From positions 46,575,754-46,639,753 of the forward strand of contig OV884011.1 in NCBI GenBank assembly GCA_930367205.1: 64,000 bases of DNA. The letters are read 5' to 3'. How positions within the stretch are numbered: position 1 is the stretch's first letter; every line of letters starts with the position of its first letter. The notes beneath the pieces are model-generated. The model saw only the letters and a program-made list of their open reading frames with translations, made no database searches and had not been told where the DNA came from. The translations under genes were made by a program, and so were the position numbers. Positions 47,644 through 57,259 of the stretch are shown one piece after another. The DNA comes from Acanthosoma haemorrhoidale. Its lineage: Eukaryota > Arthropoda > Insecta > Hemiptera > Acanthosomatidae.

Positions 47644-49490
47644 CTATATAGCTATATAGCTATGTTGTAGTGTTCTTTAGTAAAAAACACTCATTTTAGC
47701 ATATTTTTAATAATGAATTGAAGCAGTCCCTGCTATCGGCTAATGCTCCCGTGGCCTAGTGTCGGGGTTCCTTGAAGTTAACGTTCCCATCGCTCAAGGG
47801 CACTACCTTGGTTTTCCACGGCACGTTATTTTCACAATTACCTCACAAAACCCCTTTTTAATTTAAATAATTCGGAACGAGACACTTAACTACTATTTAC
47901 TCCCACTTCAGGATCATCTTTTCAAGTTTTGTATCAGCGATGGAGTTATCAACAGTCGCTGCTCTGTATAAACCGGGTTTAAGTCACAGAACCTACCTCT
48001 AATAAATAATTCAATCGAACCTCTACGTACAGCGAATGAAGCAATAAAAAGCACGCAGTTACATTAATTTAGTAAATGTTAACAGCACAATAAACAGAAA
48101 TGACAAGACCTCATAATTGTATCGTCCGGTCATTTTAATATATCCTATAACAGTTTCTCATGAGTCGTAGTGGAGTATTGTGAGATAATTGTGGACAGTA
48201 CTTGCCTTCATTAGTGGGTTCAAGTGGGATGAAATGCAAGTCTTACATGAAAGTCTCCCAACAATTTCTTCATGTCAGTTTATAGGTATGGTACTTGTAG
48301 GTCTCTATATCCTCTATATATTATAATATATTAATACTATATCTATATAGTATATTATAGTCTCTATGGTTAGTAGTTATTAGCCAGAGTACATTGAATT
48401 GAATTCTCTTTAAAGTCACGATGTGACGTTTTTTGAGTGCCCATATCTAGTCAATATGGCCAAATGGGGCTCAGCATGTTGTATACTTCTCCGTTATTGT
48501 CAGTTTGATGCGTATATTGATTAAATCTTAAATCATTTTTAAACTGTTATTAAGTGTGTTTTCGTTTGTCTTCATTGAGTTAAGTAAGCCGTTTGCCGAG
48601 ATTGTTTGTATGGCCTACGATGGGGTCGTAGATATAATTCAATCGATCCGAAATATTTAAATTATATTCCATAAATTATATCTTTCATCTCAAAATTTAG
48701 TGAATAATAATCAGCTATCATCATAAATCGTAATGATCATAATAATTAGCAAATAATAGCTGAGATCTATTAAAATACAGGAATATTTTGTAGATTTTTT
48801 TTTGGCTTTATTTCTTTTCCTACTTTCTGTGAAGGTTCGGGCTCTAAGAAAGGCCAACCCAAACCGATGATATAAATATTTTTTAATACCTAGGGAGCCA
48901 ATTTCAATTGGTCTTATTTGTTAAATATTTTAGTTACGAAATTAGATTTTGTTGGTTTAAGTTATCATTTCCAGTGATAGACAAGTAACCGGTTTTAAAA
49001 TAAAATGAAGTAATTTTTGGCATAATTTAGTAATTAATGAAAAACCTCAAGCCAAACGTAATATCATCATGATTCATTTTCTATGCCAATGCTTATTTCG
49101 TGAACTGACATTTCATAAAAAAATCTTTATTTATGGATCAACAGGTTTTACACCTTAACGTGGTTCTGATACGATGGGTTCGGCAGGTATACTGTTGGAC
49201 CAATAATCATATCGACAGCTGAAACAGTGACATTCGGAGATTATAACGGTCGCAGGTTGCGTAGGAGGCCGGCGAGGTACGCAAACAAGGTGAGCTACTC
49301 CCGGGTGAAGACCATCCACTTCGATACAGCACTCATGTGCCAATCAGATCCAACACAAAATCTGCGAATACTCCAGGGTCGGCCGACTATCTAGGTTATC
49401 TGCTGCAAGATATCGAAGATATTTTATGCTATGTCGTTTCGTTATTTTATGTGATGTAGTCTTTGCTGAGCCCAAAGGGAGAGCCTGTAC

Positions 49491-50275
49491 TTGATTCCAG
49501 GTATCTGCCGCAAGTACGGTCCGCTAGTTTTTTTAAATTCGATTCCTCTCCCTGTGTCTGAGACAGTACGGTATTTAGGCTTCCATCTTGACAAAAGACT
49601 GACATGGAATCCACACACGAGGCTAAAAAGACAAGAACTAAACAGACGCTTTGGACAACTGTACAGACTACTTCTAAGGACATCCCATCTCTCAATAGGA
49701 AATAAACAACTTATCTACAAAGTTATACTTGGGCCAATCTGAACATAAAGAATAGAGCTGTGGAAGACAGCAAAAAAGTCGAATCCTTTCAATCAAAAGT
49801 CCTGAAAACAATAGTAAATGCCCATTATTACGTCAGCAACAAAACCCTTCATAATGATCTGAATGTACCCTACATTCTTGAACTCATCCCTTCAAAGTTC
49901 ATAAAATTTTATAGTAACCTATCTAACCACCCTAATTCCCTAGCACAGTCATTGCACTGCACCACTCATCCCTATAATCCTCCTCCGAGACTAAAACGGC
50001 AGTGGCCTCGTGACCTGCTATAAATTCGGGACAAGGGAGTCCTGGCAATGGCCAGTTTCTCCAATCATGACCTGAGCGTCTGTAGCTCTCGCACACTTGG
50101 TCAACCTCCGCTGGCTCTGATCCAATGACGCGGCTGACGTAGGAGCGTGGGGGACTTCACAAGACTCCGCTTCCTCCTTCGCACGCGAGGGAGGTGACAA
50201 CCATGTGGACTTCGGGGGCCTCTGGGCTGTTTGTATATATAGTACGAATGAGCGAGTAAATGAAAATTGTAAATT
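49491..50275 (+). pseudogene. 5'-truncated Jockey-like LINE: C-terminal reverse transcriptase region and 3' UTR
   Basis: The first frame (49491-49742) contains 'VSETVRYLGFHLDKRLTWN', the conserved segment after the reverse transcriptase core in Jockey-type non-LTR elements, followed by a helical 'RRFGQLYRLL' region. After two in-frame stops the frame continues through 'RIELWKTAKKSN'. It then shifts near 49785 to another frame with 'ESFQSKVLKTIVNA', 'YYVSNKTLHNDLNV' and 'FYSNLSNHPNSLAQSL', ending at 50023. These are the usual C-terminal motifs of the clade (W-x-x-A, Q-x-K-x-L-R-x-I-x-N-A-P-W-Y-x-x-N). The catalytic palm with F-x-D-D and the endonuclease are missing, so the copy is truncated at its 5' end. 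About 250 bp of GC-rich 3' UTR follow, leading into the hairpin tail. Confidence 0.85.
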
Positions 50276-50347
50276 GGTATGAATGAGATCATTTATTACA
50301 ATTACTTATAGCCCAATCAGGCAGATTGTAATTTTATGATGATAAAA
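50276..50347 (+). repeat. LINE 3' tail with hairpin (reference copy)
   Basis: This block follows the LINE 3' UTR. It contains 'ggtatgaatgagatcattt', then a hairpin (50300-50333) and a short A/T tail 'tttatgatgataaaa'. The hairpin has an outer stem AATTAC/GTAATT and an inner stem around GCC/GGC. The same block recurs without LINE coding sequence at 37997-38086, 30434-30494 and 62624-62688, and in part at 14497. In non-LTR elements the 3' end is what the reverse transcriptase recognises, so a conserved hairpin here is plausible as its recognition site. That role is inference. Confidence 0.7.
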
Positions 50348-53300
50348 TTGTTGTTAATCTGATTCTAGGTACAAGGTGATCGTCTTTCGTCTGCCTGCAC
50401 TCTACGCGAGCAGTCTTCAAAATGATCATATCGATCCGAAACTATAACTCAAAAAATGGTTATTAACGTTTGGATAAAATAAAACAAGAATCTATGTAAA
50501 ATATAATAGAAACAAAAACTGACCCTAAAGTAACTAGCAAGGAAAGTGAAGCGCCATTGATAATTAAGACATGCGCACTTGCTATTTCACAACGAGTTAG
50601 GTGAACTATGGGCATCCCCTAGTCTCGACGAAGACACTATGATTCAGAGCCCATGGAAGTGGATTATATGGAACTAGTTCCGCTAAGAAAGCACGATGTC
50701 CAGGTGAGGATAAGAATCCTAGAGTATCCACGGAATTTTCAATATTGACGTGAAAATCCTCCACAGCGTACGTACTCCCTTGCTGTAGAACTTCCATAAA
50801 AGCTTACAATCTGAAAATCGTTTCCAGATCGAATAAAATCCAAAATATACAATAAAATCTTCAATAACTGCAAACTATCAAGTTACCCCCCTCTGAAATT
50901 TCTTGTCGACAAGGAAAAATGTTATTATATAAATTTTTTTTTATGTCTTGGCAGGTAAGTAAACTGTATGGCTCTAATAAGGATTTGCGTCTAAGTTAAT
51001 AGCCACCCTAAATACGATAGCATTAAAACCCCAAGACGGGCAGGAAACGCAACAGTTTTTTCCTTGGGAAAGGGAAAATGTGCACATTTTCAAATGGAAA
51101 AGGTTTTTCGAACGTTTTGAGCGTGCTTTGGAGTTTGAAAAATAATACTTAAACTTACTATAGTAATAAATACTGCCATAGTAAGAAGTAAAATTATAAT
51201 TTTACCTGGTAGTGGAGCAGTCAAAAGCGATCTAGTAAGTGAATATACTAGAAGACTTTTATTTGAAAAAAGGTGTTAGTGAGTAAGTGGCAAATCTTGA
51301 GGCAATGATATTATTGTTGTAAATGTTTATAATACATCTAACAAATTACTAGGACCTCTAATTTTTTATCCAGAAAAAAATGTAAAAAGCCACAATATTT
51401 TCGCCATCTTCAATTTGGATTACAAAGTATATTTGAGAATAATTATTTTTCTTAAATTACTTCAGACTTGAGGGAGAAAGCCTACTTTATTGTTTCAGTT
51501 TAACTGTTATATTAGTGCTCTCGTTAACTTAAGTGTTGAGAAATATATGTTTTTAATTTTAAACTGATCGTCTTGGTTATTCATTTCTGTCACAGGCAAG
51601 AAGGCATACCAATGAAAGTTAACATCGCCACTAGGCTGCCCTACGAAAGTACTTTTTCGTGCGATCTCGTGACACAGACACATTTCCTCCATATTGAGCT
51701 GATATCAAGCTCCAATTGTTATAAACTATTCCAAGTGCCGTTAAGTGCTACTATTCACTACCGCATATTATGATGTTAATTTACAGGAAAGGGATTGACG
51801 GATGTGCCGGCAGAACAAGCACATGGTACGCATTTCTAGCGGATTTTTCAGGATATCCTCTTCCTCGTGTGCCTGGCTATTATCGCTCATGACCCAGATC
51901 CGTCTGTTTTCATCAGTGGTGTTTACTTTCTTCCACTCACTCATTAGCTTCCTATGTTTAGGAACATATCTCAGTTTTAGTTCAGTCAAAAATAGGCATT
52001 AGGATTCATATCTTCCTAAAAATGGAAGGTAAAAGAATCCTTTGTGAAACAATAAGCAAATGGCAAGTTTTTAACGGTTTGAGGGTCCAGACTTGGATGG
52101 ATATTGTTTTTTATAGGTGTAAAACCAAATGGTTATCAACACCTTGTAGTCTTAGTATACATAGATTAGTGAATTCAACGAGCACTTGACCGAACTCCAG
52201 GTTTTCCCAGAAGCCGGCGAAGATCCCGGTGGACCAAGAGGTCAACATGCAAGGCAGAGAGTTCTCATTTTTAGGGCACGACCATGCCTCTACCTAACAC
52301 GCACATGGTACTGCTGTTTACAGTTTTGTGTTCGTGGAAAAAGTGCAAATGCTCCAGGTTTGCGGTGTAAAAACATGCAACGCCAGATGTGTCCCCTAAA
52401 CCCCAAGCGCAACCATCTAGCAGACCCCTGCCAACAGCAGTTCACACCCTTTAGTTGTGATCTTGAGGTATTCAATACTGTTTCGGTTTCAGGAACAATA
52501 AGTCAGACTGCCGTCATATTAAAATTGTGTTATTATAGATACAATTTGGTTTGTTTTAGATGTACTGGTACAAATTGGTTTCTGTTAGGGGTTTAATTAT
52601 TCTGTCAATAGTAGTTATGTCATTTCTGAGTGATTCAGATATATTTAAATTTATTCTAGCGTCAGGACTTTCCTGTAATAGAATGTACGGTTTTAAAGTA
52701 GATGTTTTATCGTTGGACTTAGAGCTCCTTGGTCCTTATTGTGTTAGTTCGTGAACAGTAACTGTGACGTCAGCTTTCGATGTGTTGCTCATGACCTGTC
52801 CAATCTAGTTCATTACCAATAACCTTTGCCGATCTTTGAAACCTTTTTTTCCGATCTCGCTCATTCTTTCTTATGCTGGCATCTTGAGAACTTTTCTCCC
52901 TCATCTTCTGCTAACCGTTTCTTTGATCATCGATAAAATGTTTTTTAGTTCCTTTATCGGAACTAGGTCACTTCACTGGATGTTTTAGTGAGGATATAGT
53001 GGAACACCGGAGAAATAGGTCTGTCACATCCTCTTATTTCTGTCATCGCCCCGAGGCAGCCTTTGACTGATGGGGAACATCCTCCTCATCCTCTATGTAT
53101 TTGTGTCCTTCAATCCTCTATTTCTTGTGCTACTACCCTTTACCATCTTCTTACATGTCAACAAGTTTTCTCCTGTGTGACTGATCCAGTTATTTGCACC
53201 GAGCCGTTCTACTCGAAGATATTCCATTATTTTTTCATATTTTTTTTTTTTTCTCTTTTTCATGTTTTCCTCTGTCTTCTTCGAGGTCAATTCTTTGATT

Positions 53301-53620
53301 CGGGAATTCATAAGGTTGAGTTGAAACACTATTATGGAACACAACTATTATGGCAAACACAAATAACATGGAAGTAGAGTCTGTATAAATAAACATGGAG
53401 CACTTACAATTACGAAACACTATTCAATTATAGGATCACTGTTGTCACCACAGCGTCTTCCCTACTTTATAAACAGAACAATATTTATGCTACCAAGTAA
53501 TTATTTTTTGAAATAATGTTCCTCAGTCCAATAATGTCTTGATATTTGGGTAATTGTATTATCTGCTAAACAGCTGTTTTAGAGTTAAAATGTCCTCAAC
53601 CTCATAAAAGCTCTGTATGA
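50348..53620. other. AT-rich intergenic DNA with unassigned frames
   Basis: No gene assigned. A minus frame at 50606-50797 reads 'VNIENSVDTLGFLSSPGHR', which is protein-like but unrecognised. It abuts the diverged repeat at 50801-50915. A 136-codon plus frame at 52186-52596 in a GC-richer patch is Cys-rich, with no known domain and competing frames on both strands. The 73-codon minus frame at 51768-51989 is Lys/Arg-rich without a recognised motif. Confidence 0.35.
50801..50915 (+). repeat. Diverged repeat, copy 2
   Basis: Partner of 46125-46260 in the same orientation. The best-conserved parts are 'cttacaatctgaaaatc' and the end 'aaatttcttgtcgac'. Confidence 0.55.
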
Positions 53621-53787
53621 TCTAGTATAGACCTCATAGAGCTCTCTTCCTTCCCTCGAATCTCTGGTCCGAAGGTTGTCAACCTCTCTGACAATCTACT
53701 CGCTCACTGGAAGCTTGTTGTCATCGGAGTTGCTGAAACCTCGGTTTCAACTTCTACTAACAGTACTGATGATTTGCCTGGGTAGAT
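53621..53787 (+). other. Open frame running into the 5' LTR, possible gag-like remnant of another element
   Basis: A 54-codon open stretch just before the LTR contains 'GPKVVNLSDNLLAHWKL', which resembles the early part of retroelement gag proteins (a D-N-L-x-x-x-W-x-x-W type helix start). The frame runs over the LTR boundary and stops inside it. If the resemblance is real, the Ty3 element landed in, or recombined with, another retroelement. The stretch is short and the call weak. Confidence 0.2.
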
Positions 53788-53995
53788 CTTAGTGCTCTTG
53801 GATATCAGCTTGTGACGTACATTGCTACTGTTTGAAGTAGCACCTACCACCCACTGGGATATTTTGTCGATTTTGTACGAAATGTCGAGTTTTTAATTAA
53901 TCCCCAGATAGATGAAGAATTCTTGAATCGAACCTGTGTGCATTATTATCATCCTTATTCTCTCTTTTTTGATCTCTACAGCGGGAGACGATAAC
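53764..53995 (+). mobile_element. 5' LTR of the Ty3/Gypsy element (internally deleted)
   Basis: 232 bp matching the 3' LTR (58791-59157), with about seven substitutions over the shared positions. It lacks a block of ~135 bp that the 3' LTR holds between 'gaattctt' and 'aatcgaacc'. The missing block includes the TATA-like tract and an AATAAA signal, so this LTR has lost its likely promoter. The LTR ends with 'gcgggagacgataac' directly before the primer site. The left boundary is defined only by where similarity to the other LTR begins, and a longer original LTR is possible. Confidence 0.85.
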
Positions 53996-54013
53996 TGGTG
54001 CCGAAACCCGGGA
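53996..54013 (+). other. Primer binding site, complementary to tRNA-Phe
   Basis: Immediately after the 5' LTR comes tggtgccgaaacccggga. Its reverse complement ends in TTTCGGCACCA and matches the 3' end of animal tRNA-Phe, whose acceptor stem is GCCGAAA/TTTCGGC, over 18 bases. This is where reverse transcription of the element would start. Gypsy-group elements more often use Lys, Ser, Leu or Arg tRNAs, so tRNA-Phe use is a distinguishing trait. Confidence 0.8.
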
Positions 54014-54109
54014 GCTAACGAGTGTTAGGGTAAAACGACACGTAAGGTAACTAATTTTTTTTCGATTTTACTTTACTTATTTTCGTTTTTTTCTTTTTCA
54101 TCCTTTTAA

Positions 54110-54960
54110 TAAGGAAAAATAGTAGAGTTACGGCCGGCAGCCTTCGAAGTTCCACCTCCGTTACCAAGCGAAACGTTGCCCGAAGTCCATGCAAACTCCC
54201 TCGCCTGGATGAATGTACGAGCAGCGACGTCGCAGGACCTGAGAAGGACAATATTCGACCTGGATAAATTCTCTGGAGAGCTGGGTGAGTTAAATCACTT
54301 CATTTAAGGCGGTGATAGAATTATGGAGAGAGTAGAAGCGAAGACAAACGAAGGCCTACTAGACCCAGGGGATGCTAAATCAATAAAAGCAGACCTGGTG
54401 TGTCGTATAAAAAGAAAGGTATTGAACCTGATACAGGTGGATGAGAACACCCCAGGAGGAGGCCGATGGACACCGGAAGAGGATATATTTCAAAATGTTC
54501 GGAAAACGAGACATCCGGGTCAAACGAAAGACAAATATGCCGGGGAACTGTTGGCACGGTTTAACAATATTACCCAAAAAATGAGATAAGCCAGGGAGAA
54601 GGGTAATCGAGATAACTTACGGGGGGACCGATCGTTCGTGGAGTGCGCCCAAGATCTGATGGATGCTAGCGCCCACGAAGAGGAAGGCAAGCAGGGAGCG
54701 GAGGATAGAGGTTGGTCCAAGGTGACATACCTTAGACCTAGAATGCCGCAGCAAATTTGGAAAAGAAGGGAGCCACCGCATGTGGAAAGAAAAAGGACGA
54801 TGGCAAAATGGAGGAGGCCAGGAAAAGAAATACCCAGAACCGGAGGAAGGAGGGAGGAACGGCGATATCACGGATGCGAAAAGTCGGACACCTGGTGGCG
54901 CAGTGCCCACGCATGACTTGCTTCGAATGTGGGATGTAAGGACACCTCGCCAGGCAGTGT
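54110..54960 (+). pseudogene. gag of the Ty3/Gypsy element (capsid-nucleocapsid), broken
   Basis: The main frame is read from about 54110, through a stop near 54305, into 54323-54589 and on, past another stop, to about 54750. It shows 'IFDLDKFSGELGEL' and 'DPGDAKSIKADLVCRI', a pattern typical of gag capsid domains. A frameshift near 54760 leads into a nucleocapsid region. There a zinc knuckle of the form C-x2-C-x4-H-x4-C is recognisable at 54919-54960 (CFECGM, stop, GHLARQC) with a stop codon inside it. A preceding knuckle ('KVGHLVAQC') has lost its first cysteines. Gag forms the particle shell and binds the RNA genome. At least two stops and one shift make this copy non-functional, and no clear start codon is left. 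Confidence 0.8.
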
Positions 54961-55206
54961 CCATACCTTTACCGAAGAGCGGTGAGGCATCGGCCGGAAC
55001 CTATGGAAGTAAATGCACAGGGGGTGTGGGGGAGTAATAGGACCCCCTCTGAATCATCGAAAACGTCGGTAACCTCAGAAACGGAGGAAAAAGAGGATGA
55101 AGCCGGGATCAACAGAGGCAACAGAGTAGAGGACAGCAGGGACCACGGAAGGGGCAGATGGCAGAGCGCGGACGTGGGAAGAAATTGACAAGCGGGGGCC
55201 AGAGGA

Positions 55207-55449
55207 GTGGGTGGGCAGAGGGGTGACCGCACGTTATCCAATTATAGTGCGAGTGGAAATTACGGTGGTATACCAATTATCCGAGTGGCCAGAGGAGTGA
55301 GGTGTCTGGTTGACACAGGGTGCTCCTGTACTATCCTCAGCATAACGGCGGTGAGAAAATTATGCGCCAATGGGAGGGCGTCGCAGATCCGACCATGCAC
55401 GTGTAAACTAGTCACCCTGGGAGGGCCCGCGAAGTTGAAGGCGAAATAG
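55207..55449 (+). pseudogene. Aspartic protease domain of the Ty3/Gypsy element
   Basis: An 80-codon frame contains 'RCLVDTGCSCTIL', the active-site loop of retroviral-type aspartic proteases. The catalytic D-T-G is at 55312-55320. About twenty residues upstream begins a beta strand 'GGIPIIRV', as expected, and the downstream part 'CTCKLVTLGGPAKLKAK' fits the flap region. The frame ends in a stop and resumes in another register at about 55452 ('REYDGIIGCDILGKVGAKV'), which is the usual conserved end of the protease (I-x-G-x-D-x-L). The enzyme would act as a dimer to cut the Gag-Pol polyprotein; here it is split. Confidence 0.85.
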
Positions 55450-55451
55450 CG

Positions 55452-55751
55452 ATGAGTTTGGCTAGATTGACGGATAAGGAGAAGAAAATGACAATACATG
55501 TGGTGGAGAAGATGCAGCGGGAATACGATGGTATTATAGGGTGTGACATCCTGGGAAAGGTAGGAGCAAAGGTGAGGTGCAGAGAGGGGATGTGGTCCAT
55601 CAGAAAAAGAAGAAAACCGTACCGACGTAGAGAACCCTGGAGGTCGGAAAGGATCAAGTCGGAGCAGTCAAGCGAGAAGAAGACTGGGAAAAGAAAATTA
55701 GGCAAGAATACGCCGACATTTTCTTTAAAGAGGGAGATAAACTTGTCATAA
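55452..55751 (+). pseudogene. Protease C-terminus and protease-RT linker of the Ty3/Gypsy element
   Basis: A 99-codon frame begins with 'MSLARLTDKEKKMTIHVVE' and contains 'IIGCDILGKVGA', the conserved C-terminal protease segment. It is followed by a basic linker that leads towards reverse transcriptase. It is out of register with the upstream protease half (55207-55449) and the downstream RT frame (55860), so there is at least one frameshift on each side. Confidence 0.7.
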
Positions 55752-55759
55752 CGGGGGAG

Positions 55760-56330
55760 ACGGTACACGAGATACCGCTCAAAAAGGACCGTGTGGCGTA
55801 TGTTAAGGAAAGGAGATACCCGCAAGCGCTGAGACAGCATATCAGGGGGGAGAGAGGGGTTGAAGAGGCAGGGAATCGTAGTTGACAGCACATCTCCATA
55901 CAATAGCCCTCTGTGGGCCGTAAAAAAGACAGGAGTAGTCGGAGAAGAAAAGTACCGAGTAGTCATCGACTACAGGAAACTGAATGAGAATACCGTCGAC
56001 GAAGAATATCCCATTCCTCGATTCAAGGACATTCTCGACCAACTAAGTGGAGCAACTATATTCAGCACACTCGATCTGAAGGCGGTATATCATCAAATAC
56101 AGATGCATCAGAGAGATCAGCACAAGACGGCATTCACATTTGAACGCTGGCACTATGAGTTCACCAGAATGCCCATCGGGCTAAATAATGCGCCGATAAC
56201 ATTCCAAAGATTAATGGACTCTTGAGAGGCATCGAGGAATTTTACTGCCAGATATATATGGACGATCTCCTAGTTTTCAGCCGAAGCAAGGAAGACATCA
56301 AAAGCACTTGAGACAGGTGTTCTAAAGGAT
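55760..56330 (+). pseudogene. Reverse transcriptase domain of the Ty3/Gypsy element
   Basis: The frame 55860-56225 carries, in order, 'SPYNSPLWAVKK' (RT block 1), 'YRVVIDYRKLNENTV' (block 2), 'IFSTLDLKAVYHQI' (block 3 with the first catalytic Asp) and 'KTAFTFERWHYEFTRMPIGL' (block 4). After a stop at 56223-56225 and a shift of register, 'QIYMDDLLVFS' follows, with the catalytic Y-M-D-D at 56255-56266. The block-3 sequence usually reads L-D-L-x-S-G-Y-H-Q-I, and here Ala-Val replaces Ser-Gly. This is the polymerase that would copy the element RNA into DNA. One stop and at least one frameshift inactivate it. Confidence 0.92.
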
Positions 56331-56349
56331 CAGGAAATTCGGGCTGAAA

Positions 56350-57060
56350 TTGGCGGAAAAATCGCTTGTTGGCCAAGCACTAGTAAGATTTTTGGGTCAT
56401 ATCATCACAAGAGAGGGAGTGCAAACCGATCGGAGCAAAGTCGAGGCGATACAGAGATTGGCCATTCCGAAGGACGTCAAAGGAATCCTGTGCCTTCTCG
56501 GGTCGTTGAACTATTACCGAAGGTTCGTACCGGAAATGGTAGAATGCCTCGTCACGATCAATAATCTATTCAGGAAAGGACAGAAGGTCAATATCACCCC
56601 AGAGATGGAGAACAACATTCGGTGGTGCATGGAACGGTTACGGGGGGAGCCTATCCACGCCTTCCCGAATTGCCCACTCCCATTCACCATTACCACGGAC
56701 TCCAGTGAATACGCGTTGGGGACGGTACTCTCACAAGAACGCGGTGGAGGAGAGAGACCGATCACAAATGCTAGCAGGCGCCTTACGGACCACGAAAGCA
56801 AGTATAGCGCGCTTGAACGGGAACTGCTGGGAATCGTATGGGCGATAGAGCATTTCCTACGTCTTCGGAAGGCGATTTAGTGTCCAAACTGACCATCGAT
56901 CCCAACGATGGGTGGGGAAGCTGAAGGAGTCTTCGGCGTGCATAACCCGATGGAAGGAATTCCTTAACCAGTATACGATGGATATCATATACAAGCCAGG
57001 CCGATAGAATATGGTAGCTGATGGGCTGTCGCGTGAAGTCATCGTCAATGCCATCGAACT
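56350..57060 (+). pseudogene. RT connection and RNase H domain of the Ty3/Gypsy element
   Basis: The 176-codon frame 56350-56880 starts with the RT thumb and connection: 'FLGHIITREGVQTD', then 'LLGSLNYYRRFVP'. It continues into RNase H with 'FTITTDSSEYALGTVLSQ' (first catalytic Asp at 56698-56700) and 'SKYSALERELLGIVWAIEHF' (catalytic Glu region). A frameshift near 56875 moves the rest, 'FSVQTDHRSQRWVG' with the next Asp, into another register that runs to 'NMVADGLSREV' at about 57050, past a stop near 57006. RNase H would remove the RNA strand during replication. This is the longest undisturbed stretch before integrase. Confidence 0.9.
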
Positions 57061-57259
57061 AGAGCTGGCTGGACCATCGCAAGATATCAAGCAATTCGTC
57101 CAGGAATGGTCACCCGGTGGAGACGGAGCATGAGACCGGCCGGAGGAGACCAACACAAAAGACATCACGGGAGACGGTAGCTCAGCTGAAGACTAGCCAT
57201 CAGTTATCGAAGACATCGAGGAGATAATCAATGATAGTAAGCGCCAAATCATTTGGATC

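Larger units (their letters stand above)
44868..49490. other. AT-rich intergenic DNA
   Basis: No gene assigned. It includes one copy of a diverged repeat (46125-46260, partner at 50801-50915) and a hairpin cluster at 47614-47670. An AT-rich inverted-repeat tract lies at about 48300-48362, and a GC-richer patch at about 49150-49320 lies just upstream of the LINE remnant. That patch might be part of the same element but does not translate as reverse transcriptase. Confidence 0.4.

Noticed and set aside
47740..47830. tRNA-like phrase 'gctcccgtggcctagtgtcggggttcc'
   Set aside because: It resembles a tRNA D arm and T arm by eye, but no acceptor stem or anticodon arm can be drawn around it.
52186..52596. 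136-codon plus-strand frame considered as a Cys-rich protein
   Set aside because: The cysteines have no regular spacing, competing frames exist on both strands, and there is no start or splice context.
55412..55966. 184-codon minus-strand frame, the longest on that strand
   Set aside because: It lies antisense to the protease-to-RT part of the Ty3/Gypsy element, whose plus-strand frames carry the family motifs. The minus frame has no recognisable domain and is a shadow.
56857..57168. 103-codon minus-strand frame near the end of RNase H
   Set aside because: The plus strand here continues the RNase H domain in a shifted register, so the minus frame is a by-product.
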